Positions 7,753 to 16,996 of a stretch of DNA of 25,529 nucleotides are shown here, one piece after another. The stretch's first letter is position 1; each line of letters starts with the position of its first letter. Source of the stretch: DASTSN01 sp035549175 (GTDB lineage: Bacteria > Bacteroidota > Bacteroidia > Chitinophagales > Chitinophagaceae); the NCBI GenBank assembly GCA_035549175.1, contig DASZRL010000059.1:1-25529 (forward strand), in the 5' to 3' direction. A model generated the notes under the pieces. The model was given only the letters and a program-made list of their open reading frames with translations. It was not told where the DNA came from and ran no database searches. The position numbers and the translations under genes were made by a program.

Positions 7753-7781
7753 TTGTTTAAACATAAATCAACCCCACACAC

Positions 7782-8858
7782 GTGAGAAATTTGCCTTTCC
7801 CGGTCACCTCTTTCTCCCTGACGGTGCTTACCTGCGGCCTGCTGCTGGCGGCCTGCGGGGATACCAAGCAGAAGATTGCCCCCCCGCAGCCCGGTGCCTC
7901 CCTCAGGCAGCAGGTCCTGGCGGTCGATGTATGTGTAGCCAAAACACAATCCGTCAGCCAGCAGGTGGAAGTACCGGGAACCCTGATAGCCAATGAAGCC
8001 ACGGAAATCCATCCCGAGATTTCCGGCCGTGTCGTTCAACTGAACGTAAGCGAAGGCCGCTTCGTCACCAAGGGCACCCTGCTTGCCAAAATATTTGACG
8101 GGGACCTGCAGGCCCAACTCAAAAAACTTGAAGTGCAGTTGCAGATAGCCGAACAAAACGAACAGCGGTCGGCCCAGCTCCTGAAGATCCAGGGCATCAG
8201 CAAGCAGGATTATGATGCCAGCCTGCTAAATGTCAATAACATCAAGGCCGACATCGAAATAACCAAGGTCAGTATTATCAAAACGGAGATCAGGGCTCCT
8301 TTCAGCGGACGGGTTGGCCTGAAGAATATCAGCCCGGGAGCCTTTGTTACGCCCACCACGGTCATTGCCACCATCCAGCAGACCGATGTGCTTAAACTGG
8401 ATTTCTCCGTGCCGGAGAAATACACCGGACAGATCCGGACCGGCCAGCAAATCAACTTTACCACCGAAGGCTCCGCTCGGATGTACCAGGCCATTGTCAT
8501 GGCCACCGAAGCCAGCGTGGCGCAGAATACCCGCAGTCTGATGGTACGCTCCGTGGTACAGAACAAAGACGCTTCCCTGATACCCGGCGCCTTTGCCAAG
8601 GTCGAGCTGCAGTTCGATGCCGACCCCAATGCCATTGTAATCCCCTCCCAGGCCATCCTGCCACAGGCCCGCGGCAAGAAGGTGGTGCTTTTCCAGAACG
8701 GGGAGGCCCGGTTTGTGGATGTCACCACCGGGGTACGCGACTCGGCCACCATCCAGGTAACCCAGGGATTGAAAAAGGGGGATACGGTGGTGCTGACCGG
8801 ACTGCTTAGCGCCAAACCCGGGTCCCCGTTGCGAATTAACAAGGTTACTGACCAGTAA
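7782..8858 (+). CDS. RND efflux periplasmic adaptor (membrane fusion protein), lipoprotein
   Basis: A 358-residue adaptor linking an inner-membrane RND pump to an outer-membrane channel. The N-terminus has a lipoprotein signal with lipobox LAAC (22-25), so C25 is the likely lipidated residue. A biotinyl-lipoyl-like half (PGTLIANEATEIHPEISGRV, near 66-85) and its return half (IRAPFSGRVGLKNISPGAFV, near 168-187) flank a helical hairpin of about 60 residues. The beta-barrel and membrane-proximal domains follow. The start is a GTG at 7782, the only suitable start before the signal peptide. The stop is 17 bases from the pump gene, so they are surely one operon. Substrates are unknown. Confidence 0.92.
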   Translation: MRNLPFPVTSFSLTVLTCGLLLAACGDTKQKIAPPQPGASLRQQVLAVDVCVAKTQSVSQQVEVPGTLIANEATEIHPEISGRVVQLNVSEGRFVTKGTLLAKIFDGDLQAQLKKLEVQLQIAEQNEQRSAQLLKIQGISKQDYDASLLNVNNIKADIEITKVSIIKTEIRAPFSGRVGLKNISPGAFVTPTTVIATIQQTDVLKLDFSVPEKYTGQIRTGQQINFTTEGSARMYQAIVMATEASVAQNTRSLMVRSVVQNKDASLIPGAFAKVELQFDADPNAIVIPSQAILPQARGKKVVLFQNGEARFVDVTTGVRDSATIQVTQGLKKGDTVVLTGLLSAKPGSPLRINKVTDQ

Positions 8859-8875
8859 GCTATATAAAGCGGCAT

Positions 8876-11800
8876 ATGAATATTTCTGAATTAAGCCTCC
8901 GGCGGCCCGTACTGGCCATTGTGCTGAGCATCATCATTGTCATGTTCGGGCTGATCGGTTTCAAATACCTCGGCGTCCGGGACTACCCGGCCATTGATCC
9001 GCCCAACATCAACGTCCGGACGTCGTACGCCGGTGCCAATGCAGACATTATTGAATCCCAGATCACCGAACCCCTGGAAGAGGCGATCAACGGGGTACCC
9101 GGAATCAAGAACATTACGTCACTGAGCAGTTCCGGTGTTTCCAATATCAACGTGGAGTTTGACCTGGGCGTGGACCTGGAAGCCGCCGCCAACGACGTGC
9201 GCGACAAGGTAGCCCAGGCCCAGCGATCCCTTCCGACGGATATCGATGCCCCGCCGGTGGTGGCAAAGGCCGATGCCAATGCGGACGCCATCCTGGCCAT
9301 GACGGTCCAGAGCAACACGCGCAACCAGCTCCAGGTGACCGAATATGCCAACAATGTCCTGGTCGAACGGCTGCAGACCATCCCGGGGGTGAGCGGCATC
9401 CAGATCTGGGGGGAAAAGAAGTATGCCATGCGGATCTGGCTGGATCCCGCCAAGCTCTCCGCGTTCGGGCTTACGCCCACCGATGTGCGGGACGCCCTGC
9501 TGCGGGAAAACGTCGAGCTGCCTTCAGGCAAGATCAGCGGCAATGCCACCGAACTGACCGTGCGGACCTTCGGGCGCCTGAACACCGAGGAGGAATTCAA
9601 TAATATCATCATCCGTAACGTCAACGGCAGTGATATCCGGGTCAGGGATATCGGCTCGGCCGTCCTGGGCCCTGAAAATGAGGAAACCATCCTCAAGGAG
9701 AGCGGCACGCCGATGATCGCATTGGCCCTGGTACCCCAGCCGGGTTCCAATTACGTGGCCATTTCCAATGAATTCTACAAGCGGCTCGAACAGATACGCA
9801 AGGAGGTGCCTGCCGACATCAAGCTCAACATTGCCCTGGATCAGACCCGGTTCATCAAGCAGTCCATCGCCGAGGTCCAGGAAACCCTGATCGTGGCCCT
9901 CACCCTGGTGGTCTTCATTATATACCTCTTCTTCCGGGACTGGGTCATCGCCTTCCGGCCGCTGATCGACATCCCGGTTTCCCTGATCGGGGCCTTTTTC
10001 ATCATGTACCTGGCCGGATTCACGATCAACGTACTGTCCCTGCTGGCCATCGTGCTGGCCACGGGCCTGGTCGTAGATGATGGCATTGTGGTTACGGAGA
10101 ATATTTTCAAGAAAATGGAGATGGGGATGAACAAGTGGCAGGCCGCCAAGGAGGGATCCAAGGAAATCTATTTTGCGGTCATCTCCACGTCGATTACCCT
10201 GGCGGTGGTATTCCTGCCGATCATTTTCCTGCAGGGATTTGTCGGCCGGCTGTTCCGGGAGTTCGGCATCGTGGTAGCCGGGGCGGTGCTGATTTCCGCC
10301 TTTGTTTCGCTGACCTTGACCCCGGTCCTTAACGTCAAGCTTACCCGGGGCGTCCACAAGCATTCCTGGTTTTACCATAAAACGGAACCCTTTTTCCGGT
10401 GGCTGGAAAATTCCTACCGCAGGGCCCTGACCGCGTTCATGCGCGTACGCTGGGTAGCCTTCCTGATCATCGCCGCCTGCGGGGCGGCCATCTATTTTGT
10501 GGGGACGCAACTGCCTTCCGAACTGGCACCCCGGGAAGACCGCAGCCAGTTCCGGCTCCAGGTCACCGCCCCCGAGGGCACCTCGTTCGACGCCATGGAC
10601 AAGTACATTGACCGACTGTCCACCTTCATGCTGGATTCCATTCCCGAAAAGCAGATCGTCCTCACCGTAACCTCGCCGAGTTTCGCAGGCTCGGGCTCGG
10701 CCAACACGGGATTTGTCCGGGTTACCCTGGTGGACCCCAAGGAGCGGGTACGGTCCCAGAAGGATATTGTGGCCATGGTGAACCGGAACCTGCCCCGGTT
10801 CAACGAAGGCCGGGCCTTTGCCATCGAGGAGGAAACCATTGCCGTCAACCGGCGCGGCGGCCTTCCGGTTCAGTTTGTGATCCAGAACAACAACTTTGAA
10901 AAGCTTTCCCAGGTGTTGCCGAAATTCCTGGACGAGGCCAACAAGAACCCGACCTTCCAGGGAGTCGATGTCGACCTGAAATTCAACAAGCCTGAACTAC
11001 GCGTCGTCATCAACCGGCTCAAGGCCAGTGAACTGGGCGTCAGCGTGGATGACGTGTCCCAGACCCTTCAGCTCGCGCTAAGCAATGGGCGCCTGGGTTA
11101 TTTCACAATGAGCGGCAAACAGTACCAGGTCATCGCCCAGGTAAGCCGTTCCAGCCGGGATGACCCCGAGGATCTTAAAACGATCTTCGTGCGCAACAAT
11201 CGCGGGGAGATGATCAGCCTGGACAACCTGGTGACTATCATGGAATCCACTACCCCCCCGACCATTTACCATTTCAACCGGTATAAATCGGCTACCATCT
11301 CCGCCGGTCTGGCTCCCGGTAAGACCATCGGGGACGGAATCAAAGCCATGCAGGCGATCGCTTCCCGGGTGCTGGACGACAGTTTTACCACCTCGCTGGC
11401 CGGCTCCTCCCGCGATTACGCCGAAAGCTCCAGCAACACCAGCTTTGCCTTTCTGCTGGCGCTGGCCCTGATCTTTCTGATCCTCGCCGCCCAGTTTGAA
11501 AGTTTTATCGATCCCTTTATCATCATGTTCACCGTTCCCCTGGCGATCGCCGGCGCCGTCCTTTCCCTGCGGATCTTCGGGCACACGCTGAACATTTTCT
11601 CAGAGATCGGGATGATCATGCTGATCGGGCTGGTCACCAAAAACGGTATCCTGATCGTGGAATTTGCCAACCAGAACCGGCTCAAGGGAATGGTCAAGCG
11701 GGAGGCAGCCATCTATGCCGCCACCATGCGACTGCGGCCGATCCTGATGACCAGTCTGGCCATGGCCCTGGGTGCCCTCCCGCTGGCGCTTTCGCTGGGA

Positions 11801-11980
11801 GCCGCCGCCACCAGCCGGATCCCCCTGGGTATCGTGATCGTGGGCGGTATCATGTTCTCGCTGGTGCTTACGCTGTTCGTGATCCCGGCCATGTACTCGT
11901 ACCTGTCCACCCCGAAGCGCCAAAGCGAAATGGACCTGCTTGATCAGCAAACCGTGACCATTGAACCTGAAAATGCATAA
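8876..11980 (+). CDS. RND multidrug efflux pump, HAE1 family inner-membrane permease
   Basis: A 1034-residue proton-driven transporter of the AcrB/MexB type. TM1 is at about 11-29. The first periplasmic loop has the family pattern DYPAIDPPNINVRTSYAGA. TM4 carries the paired aspartates D401/D402 in GLVVDDGIVVTEN, and TM10 has the lysine in IGLVTKNGILIVEFANQ (about K922); these are the proton-relay residues. Both large periplasmic loops and twelve membrane segments are present, so the gene is full length. The C-terminus overlaps the start region of the outer-membrane factor gene. DD plus K distinguishes it from heavy-metal (HME) pumps; the drug range cannot be read from sequence. Confidence 0.96.
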   Translation: MNISELSLRRPVLAIVLSIIIVMFGLIGFKYLGVRDYPAIDPPNINVRTSYAGANADIIESQITEPLEEAINGVPGIKNITSLSSSGVSNINVEFDLGVDLEAAANDVRDKVAQAQRSLPTDIDAPPVVAKADANADAILAMTVQSNTRNQLQVTEYANNVLVERLQTIPGVSGIQIWGEKKYAMRIWLDPAKLSAFGLTPTDVRDALLRENVELPSGKISGNATELTVRTFGRLNTEEEFNNIIIRNVNGSDIRVRDIGSAVLGPENEETILKESGTPMIALALVPQPGSNYVAISNEFYKRLEQIRKEVPADIKLNIALDQTRFIKQSIAEVQETLIVALTLVVFIIYLFFRDWVIAFRPLIDIPVSLIGAFFIMYLAGFTINVLSLLAIVLATGLVVDDGIVVTENIFKKMEMGMNKWQAAKEGSKEIYFAVISTSITLAVVFLPIIFLQGFVGRLFREFGIVVAGAVLISAFVSLTLTPVLNVKLTRGVHKHSWFYHKTEPFFRWLENSYRRALTAFMRVRWVAFLIIAACGAAIYFVGTQLPSELAPREDRSQFRLQVTAPEGTSFDAMDKYIDRLSTFMLDSIPEKQIVLTVTSPSFAGSGSANTGFVRVTLVDPKERVRSQKDIVAMVNRNLPRFNEGRAFAIEEETIAVNRRGGLPVQFVIQNNNFEKLSQVLPKFLDEANKNPTFQGVDVDLKFNKPELRVVINRLKASELGVSVDDVSQTLQLALSNGRLGYFTMSGKQYQVIAQVSRSSRDDPEDLKTIFVRNNRGEMISLDNLVTIMESTTPPTIYHFNRYKSATISAGLAPGKTIGDGIKAMQAIASRVLDDSFTTSLAGSSRDYAESSSNTSFAFLLALALIFLILAAQFESFIDPFIIMFTVPLAIAGAVLSLRIFGHTLNIFSEIGMIMLIGLVTKNGILIVEFANQNRLKGMVKREAAIYAATMRLRPILMTSLAMALGALPLALSLGAAATSRIPLGIVIVGGIMFSLVLTLFVIPAMYSYLSTPKRQSEMDLLDQQTVTIEPENA

Positions 11981-11990
11981 AAACCAAGCA

Positions 11991-13310
11991 ATGACCCGCG
12001 TGAACAAGTTTTTGCTTAGCCTGATGCTGCTGGCCGTGTACCGGGCGCCTGCCCAGCCGGTAGTAACTCTCGAACAGGCTATCGCCACCGCCCTGCAGAA
12101 TAACTACGATATCCAGCTGTCCCGGAACGATTCCCTGGTGGCGGCCCTGAACTATTCATACCGGAATGCCGCATTCCTGCCAAGCCTGAACGGGAACCTC
12201 GGGACCACGTGGAATGTCAACAACCAGCACCAAACCCTGGCCGACGGGACCAAGCGTGCGAGCAGCGGGGTCCGTTCCAATAACATCGCCGGGTCTCTGG
12301 CGTTGAACTGGACCCTGTTCGACGGACTCAGGATGTTCGCCACACGTGACAAGGCGGCCCAGATCCTGCAGCTGGGGGAACTGACCGTACGCAACCAGGT
12401 GGTGAATACCGTGGCCAACGTGATCAATACCTATTACAATATCGTCCGGCAGAAACAGCAGCTCCGCGCCGTGATGGAGCAGATGTCCATCGATGAGGAA
12501 CGGGTTAAGCTGGCCCAGTACAAACTCGATATCGGGGTCGGGATCAAACCGGACCTCCTGCAGAGTAAGGTGGACCTGAATGCCCAGAAGGCGGCCCGCC
12601 TGGAGCAGGAAACCCTGATCGCCAAACTCAAGGAACAGCTCAACCAGGTCATGAACGTCCAGGCAAACTCGGAGTATGAGGTAAGCGATTCCATTCCCAT
12701 CAGGACGGACCTGACCCTGCAGGACATCCTGGAAGGGGCCAGCAAGACCAATCCGGCCCTGCAGATCGCCCAGAAAAATATCGATATTTCCCGGCTGACC
12801 CTGAAGGAAACCCGGGCCGGTCTTTTCCCGGTGATTGCCCTGAACTCCGGGTACAGTTACAGCCGGGTCAATAACAAGACGGTGGTCAACCCCTTCTTCC
12901 CCCTGTTCAGCCAGTCCAGCGGTCTGAATTACGGCCTGACTGCCACGGTCCCCATTTTCAACAATTTTAATACCCGGCGACTGATCCGGCAGGCGCGGCT
13001 GAACATTAATTACGAAAGCCTGGTCTACCAGAGCCAGCAATCCCTGCTGAACCTCGGCATCCTGAATGCCTACAAGGACTATGAGCAACAGAAGAAGGCC
13101 CTGCTGCTGGAAGAGGAAAATATCCTGCTGGCCAAGGAAAACGTCAGCATCGTGCTGGAAACCTACCGCCTGGGCGCTGCCACCCTGCTCCAGCTGAAAG
13201 ATGCACAAAACAGTCTGGAGGACGCTTATAACCGCCTGATCGCGGCCCGGTACAATACCAAACTGGCGGAAACCGAACTGTTGCGCCTGAAAGGAGAATT
13301 GGGAAAGTAG
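11991..13310 (+). CDS. TolC-like outer-membrane efflux protein
   Basis: An outer-membrane channel protein of about 440 residues completing the tripartite pump. A signal peptide (MTRVNKFLLSLMLLAVYRAPAQ) is followed by TLEQAIATALQNNYDIQLSRND, the usual start of the first TolC coiled-coil repeat. A second repeat begins near LQDILEGASKTNPALQIAQ. The C-terminal helical hairpin contains YRLGAATLLQLKDAQNSLEDAYNRLIAARYN, typical of the family. Three in-frame ATGs exist (11961, 11973, 11991). I prefer 11991 because it gives a classical signal peptide; 11973 would overlap the pump stop codon, compatible with translational coupling. It is followed by a hairpin terminator. Confidence 0.93.
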   Translation: MTRVNKFLLSLMLLAVYRAPAQPVVTLEQAIATALQNNYDIQLSRNDSLVAALNYSYRNAAFLPSLNGNLGTTWNVNNQHQTLADGTKRASSGVRSNNIAGSLALNWTLFDGLRMFATRDKAAQILQLGELTVRNQVVNTVANVINTYYNIVRQKQQLRAVMEQMSIDEERVKLAQYKLDIGVGIKPDLLQSKVDLNAQKAARLEQETLIAKLKEQLNQVMNVQANSEYEVSDSIPIRTDLTLQDILEGASKTNPALQIAQKNIDISRLTLKETRAGLFPVIALNSGYSYSRVNNKTVVNPFFPLFSQSSGLNYGLTATVPIFNNFNTRRLIRQARLNINYESLVYQSQQSLLNLGILNAYKDYEQQKKALLLEEENILLAKENVSIVLETYRLGAATLLQLKDAQNSLEDAYNRLIAARYNTKLAETELLRLKGELGK

Positions 13311-13364
13311 GCCGCGGGATCCCCGGCGTGGCCGCTGCCATATCTTGTCATAATTACCTAGCTT

Positions 13365-13392
13365 AGCGGGGCCGCCGATCCGGCCCCGCTTT
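13365..13392 (+). terminator. Hairpin terminator of the RND efflux operon
   Basis: A perfect 10-bp stem AGCGGGGCCG / CGGCCCCGCT with a six-base loop, followed by only TTT in total counting the last paired base. The T-run is short, but stem strength and position 54 bases after the TolC-like stop support it. It separates the pump operon from purE. Confidence 0.6.
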
Positions 13393-13431
13393 CCATGGCG
13401 GCCCGGCGTATAGTACAAAACCAGTATCGCG

Positions 13432-13980
13432 ATGAGTGTAACTCCCCAAATGTCCCCCGCTGCAGCCGGCCGGCCCCAGGTCGGCATCATCATGGGCAGT
13501 GACAGTGACCTGCCGGTGATGCAGGCAGCAGCGGCTGCCCTGGATCAGCTGGCCATCCCCTACGAATTGACCGTGGTGTCTGCCCATCGCACACCCCACC
13601 GGTTGATGGACTATGCCCGGCAGGCTGCCGGCCGCGGCCTACAGGTTGTCATAGCCGGGGCGGGCGGAGCCGCCCATCTTCCGGGCATGGTGGCCGCAGT
13701 GACCCCGCTGCCCGTAATCGGTGTCCCCATCAAATCCTCCAACTCCATGGATGGATGGGATTCCGTGCTGTCGATCCTGCAGATGCCCGCCGGCGTGCCG
13801 GTTGCCACGGTGGCCCTGAACGGAGCCCGGAACGCAGGCATCCTGGCCGCCCAGATCGTCGGGGCGGCTGACGCACAGGTACAGGACCGGGTAGCCCGGT
13901 TCAAGCAAAGCCTGCAAAACGAGGTGTTGGAAAAAGCCGCGAAACTGCGCGCAGAGGGCTGGCCAAACGAGTTTGATTGA
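13432..13980 (+). CDS. purE: 5-(Carboxyamino)imidazole ribonucleotide mutase
   Basis: A 182-residue class I PurE, converting N5-CAIR (the PurK product) to CAIR in purine synthesis. It has the GSDSD phosphate-binding motif at 22-26, the catalytic SAHRTP at 50-55, the GAGGAAHLPGMVAA loop near 76-89, and PVIGVPIKSS near 94-103. The first 14 residues (MSVTPQMSPAAAGR) extend beyond the conserved fold; M7 is an alternative start. The gene converges with bshC, only three bases between stops. Genomic separation from purK by the efflux operon is unusual, since purK and purE are often adjacent. Confidence 0.95.
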   Translation: MSVTPQMSPAAAGRPQVGIIMGSDSDLPVMQAAAAALDQLAIPYELTVVSAHRTPHRLMDYARQAAGRGLQVVIAGAGGAAHLPGMVAAVTPLPVIGVPIKSSNSMDGWDSVLSILQMPAGVPVATVALNGARNAGILAAQIVGAADAQVQDRVARFKQSLQNEVLEKAAKLRAEGWPNEFD

Positions 13981-13983
13981 TCA

Positions 13984-15594
13984 TTACACGCCGGCCCCGG
14001 TTTCCTCCAGGATGATGAACTCCTGTCCCAGGGGGTCCGCCTTTTCATACAGGCACTCGATCAGCTCGCGGCCCCAGCGGCCGTAGAAGGAAGCAAAATT
14101 CTCGGTTCGTTCCTGCAGACTCTTTCCCGGAAACAAATGCTCCCGGATGGCCCGGATCTGGCGTTGCTGGTCGCTGTAGCGGCGACGCTCGGCACGCAGT
14201 AATTTCTTTTCCAGTTCCCGGAGTTGGTGAAGCGCCCTGGCACGCAGGGCTTCTACATGCTGGCCCAGGGTGGGATCCACCGATGCGGCCTTTTCTTTCA
14301 GGTGAGCATAAAAATCGCCTGCCTCGCGCAGCGGGTTATCCAGCGCCACCGCCTCCGCACTGTTCCGCCGAACCAGTTGATTCAGCAGGTCGGTTTCCGG
14401 CTGGAAGAAGGCGACGGGATCCAGGCCCAGTTTATCCATGCGAATCCGCCAGACTTGGGGCACGATCAGAAAAGAATTTCGCAGCAGCAGCACCGGGTAG
14501 GGCACTTCATAGTGGGCAAACAGGTCTTTGAGTTCAAGCCAGTAGGCCAGTTCACCACCTCCCCCGATAAAGGCCACATTAGGCAGGATGGTCTCCTGGA
14601 AAAGGCCCCGCAGAATGACGTTCGGGCTGAACCGTTCCGGGTGGCTTTGCAGCAGGGCGACCAGGTCCTCGCGGCTGAACCGCAGGTCCGAATTCACGAC
14701 ACGGTATTCGCCCCGGTCAGCCTCGATGCGCTGGCGGATCCCTCCCTCCAGGTAGAACAGGTTAATTTCCCGGGGATGGGCCTGCACTTTGTAGGCTTGC
14801 CCGAGCCGACCGGAGGTTGCATGGACCAGGGAGGAAGGTTGTTGCTCCAGCAGGTCCTGTTCAAACACGGGAATCATTACCCGCTTCAGCGATGCCCGGT
14901 CCGGAATGAGGACCACCAGCCCGTAGGCGCCAAACAGGGCATGTACCAGGTGAAAGGTAGCGTCCTGGATGGCTATGCCTTCCCGGTAGGCAGCCCGGAT
15001 CATTCCCAGTACCTCCGGACCGTGCGGCAGACCGCCCAGCTGTCCCTCCATCCGGCTGATCAGTGCCAGGAGTTCCTTATCCACACGCATACGCCCTACG
15101 GCCCCGGTCTGGGAGGTATGCCAGGTCAGCCGCTCCCCTTCCAGATTGATATGCCCGAGTTCATCCAGGTCGGCGTCCTCCGATCCCATGTAATACACCG
15201 GCACAAAATGATGACCGGGAAGGGCCTGTTCCAGGTAGGCGGCGAGCCGGATGGTATGCAGAATCTTGTAAATGAAGTAAAGCGGGCCCGTAAAAAGGTT
15301 TGGCTGGTGGGCCGTTGTAACCGTAAAGGTATTGGGCGACCGCAGGGATTCGATCTGCTTTCGAACGGCCGGATGCGTTTCCAGGCCCCGGTATTGGTCA
15401 CTCAGTTCATCGGCGAGCAACTGGCGGTTGGTGGGGTACCGGCGACGTGCCTCCAGGGAGCTGCGTATCCCGTCGAGATCCGGAGTATGCAGGTAAAAGG
15501 GTCTGAGCGGAGCTTCCTGCCCGAGATAATCCAGGACAATCTTGCTGAAGTAGCCGGTTTCGTGGTAAGGGATGCGCTGGGTAATACAATCCAT
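13984..15594 (-). CDS. bshC: Bacillithiol biosynthesis cysteine-adding enzyme
   Basis: A 536-residue BshC family protein, which adds cysteine to glucosaminyl-malate in the last step of bacillithiol synthesis in the cytoplasm. The hallmark segments are FTVTTAHQPNLFTGPLYFIYKI and HFVPVYYMGSEDADLDELGHI, together forming the Rossmann-type core, followed by NVAFIGGGGELAYWLELK. A coiled-coil-rich C-terminal region (about 420-500, LRARALHQLRELEKKLLRAERRR) is also typical. Length matches the family. The start MDCITQ at 15594 is fixed by the conserved RIPYHETGYFSKIVLDYL that follows and by a promoter six bases upstream. bshA and bshB are not in the window, but a candidate bacillithiol transferase is at 1-186. 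Confidence 0.94.
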   Translation of the reverse strand: MDCITQRIPYHETGYFSKIVLDYLGQEAPLRPFYLHTPDLDGIRSSLEARRRYPTNRQLLADELSDQYRGLETHPAVRKQIESLRSPNTFTVTTAHQPNLFTGPLYFIYKILHTIRLAAYLEQALPGHHFVPVYYMGSEDADLDELGHINLEGERLTWHTSQTGAVGRMRVDKELLALISRMEGQLGGLPHGPEVLGMIRAAYREGIAIQDATFHLVHALFGAYGLVVLIPDRASLKRVMIPVFEQDLLEQQPSSLVHATSGRLGQAYKVQAHPREINLFYLEGGIRQRIEADRGEYRVVNSDLRFSREDLVALLQSHPERFSPNVILRGLFQETILPNVAFIGGGGELAYWLELKDLFAHYEVPYPVLLLRNSFLIVPQVWRIRMDKLGLDPVAFFQPETDLLNQLVRRNSAEAVALDNPLREAGDFYAHLKEKAASVDPTLGQHVEALRARALHQLRELEKKLLRAERRRYSDQQRQIRAIREHLFPGKSLQERTENFASFYGRWGRELIECLYEKADPLGQEFIILEETGAGV

Positions 15595-15600
15595 AGCATT

Positions 15601-15631
15601 CAAAGTAAGTACGCTGTCCGGGTAGGACCAA
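15601..15631 (-). promoter_or_regulatory. Candidate promoter of bshC
   Basis: On the minus strand TTG (15631-15629) is followed after 20 bases by TTACTTTG (15608-15601), one mismatch from TAnnTTTG. Spacing is ideal for the Bacteroidota primary sigma factor. The -7 ends six bases before the ATG. It lies in the short gap after the upstream dehydrogenase gene. Confidence 0.5.
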
Positions 15632-15646
15632 CAGGTGAACAATTAG

Positions 15647-16894
15647 TTAACGAAATCGTTCGGGATGAAAAGCCTCCAGGCTGATCCCGGTGGGCTGCCC
15701 GGCCAGCAGCTGGCTGACCAGTTTGCCTGTGCCGGCTGCGGCGGATACACCCAGCATGGCGTGACCGCCGGCATAGGTCAGGTTGACATACCTGCCGTGC
15801 CGTCCGATATAAGGCAGCCCGTCCGGCGTAACCGGCCGGTACCCGAACCACGCCTTGGCCGGATCGGGCTTGGGCAGCGGCAGCGACGGATAGTATTTCT
15901 GGAATGCCGCATGGATGGCCAGTACTCGGCTGGGCAGGATCCGGTCATTATGCCCGCTCAGCTCCATCGTGCCCCCGATTCGCAGCCAGCGGCCAATCGG
16001 TGAGGTGGCAGTCCGGTCATCTACCAGGATGGAGGGATAATGAAGGTTTTTTGCCAGGTTATCATACACCAGGCTGTATCCCTTTCCGGGCTGCAGCAGG
16101 GTCCGGATCCCGAGCATGCCGGATAACCGGGGCAGCCAGCTCCCGCTGGCCAGCACCAGTTCCCCGCAATCCAGGCGGCCCTGGCGGGTGAGCAGGCCCG
16201 TGATCCGGTTTCCGCTGGTCTCAAAACCGGTTATTTCCGTATTGACCCAAAAGGAAACGCCCGCATTTTGCAGGTACCGGTACAAGGCCTGCATGAACCG
16301 CGCGGGATGCAGGTGGCAATCATCCAGGTACAATACGCCCCCGGCCACATCCACCTCTACTTCCGGTTCGTATTGCTGGACCTGTTCAGGTGAACAAAGC
16401 ACCGTTTTCAGCCCGAAAGCCCTGGCCTGGTCAGCCAGGTGTTTTTCGTGGTCTCCCGTACGGGGAGATTTGTAGAGCATCCAGCAGCCCTTTTCCTGCA
16501 GATCAAAGGAATCCGGCAGATCCCGTTTGAGGTCGACTGTCAGCTCCCGGCTCAGTTGCAACAGGTTATTGAGATGAGGTGCGTGGCTGCTCACCTGGGC
16601 CGCCGTGGCACTTCGGCGGAAGGCCAGCCCCCAGCGGATCAGGTCCAGGTTCAGCCGGGGCTTGATATAGAACGGAGAAGATGCGCGCATCATCCAGCGG
16701 ATACCCTGGGAAATGATTCCCGGCGTAGCCAGGGGGATAAAATGGCTGGGGGAAATATATCCCATGTTCCCGAAGGAACATCCATCCGTGATCGTCTGGC
16801 GGTCAACGACGGTGACCTGAAATCCTGCCTGGTGGAGGTAGTAGGCCGTGCACAGGCCAATGACCCCGCCTCCTGCGATAGTTACCTGATTCAT
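15647..16894 (-). CDS. FAD-dependent D-amino acid dehydrogenase-like oxidoreductase
   Basis: A 415-residue member of the DAO/DadA flavoprotein family, which oxidises D-amino acids or related imino acids and passes electrons to an acceptor. The N-terminal dinucleotide fold reads TIAGGGVIGLCTAYYL (5-20) with the acidic D31 at the end of the second strand. The C-terminal FAD-contact region reads LTYAGGHAMLGVSAAAGTGKLVSQLL. YRPVTPDGLPYIG near 345-357 is also a family motif. The substrate is uncertain: D-alanine-type and D-hydroxyproline-type dehydrogenases look alike, and no diagnostic neighbours such as proline epimerase or alanine racemase are present. An exact -7 element lies 52 bases upstream. 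Confidence 0.85.
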   Translation of the reverse strand: MNQVTIAGGGVIGLCTAYYLHQAGFQVTVVDRQTITDGCSFGNMGYISPSHFIPLATPGIISQGIRWMMRASSPFYIKPRLNLDLIRWGLAFRRSATAAQVSSHAPHLNNLLQLSRELTVDLKRDLPDSFDLQEKGCWMLYKSPRTGDHEKHLADQARAFGLKTVLCSPEQVQQYEPEVEVDVAGGVLYLDDCHLHPARFMQALYRYLQNAGVSFWVNTEITGFETSGNRITGLLTRQGRLDCGELVLASGSWLPRLSGMLGIRTLLQPGKGYSLVYDNLAKNLHYPSILVDDRTATSPIGRWLRIGGTMELSGHNDRILPSRVLAIHAAFQKYYPSLPLPKPDPAKAWFGYRPVTPDGLPYIGRHGRYVNLTYAGGHAMLGVSAAAGTGKLVSQLLAGQPTGISLEAFHPERFR

Positions 16895-16946
16895 GAATTA
16901 TCCGGTCGTTTGCTGAATGAAATAAAGCAGAAGCTTTTTTCGGGCA

Positions 16947-16954
16947 CAAATTTA
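16947..16954 (-). promoter_or_regulatory. Candidate -7 element of the DadA-like gene
   Basis: On the minus strand TAAATTTG matches TAnnTTTG exactly, 52 bases before the ATG at 16894. No TTG at -33. A small hairpin AAAGC-TTCT-GCTTT lies in the resulting leader. Confidence 0.4.
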
Positions 16955-16996
16955 CTGGTTGCGGCTTTGCCGCGTATTTTTAATTGATATTCGGCC

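Noticed and set aside
9524..10510. Minus-strand frame of 328 codons within the RND pump gene
   Set aside because: It is a shadow of the pump gene, with a repetitive charged composition typical of antisense membrane-protein DNA.
12156..13493. Long minus-strand frame of 445 codons
   Set aside because: It is the antisense of the TolC-like gene and has no signal peptide or family pattern.
14224..15684. Long plus-strand frame of 486 codons
   Set aside because: It is the antisense of bshC, whose family motifs are unmistakable; GC-rich codon bias creates the open frame.
16961..16981. GCGGC-TTT-GCCGC hairpin followed by a T-run on the plus strand
   Set aside because: It would terminate a plus-strand transcript, but no plus-strand gene precedes it; on the minus strand it lacks a T-run.
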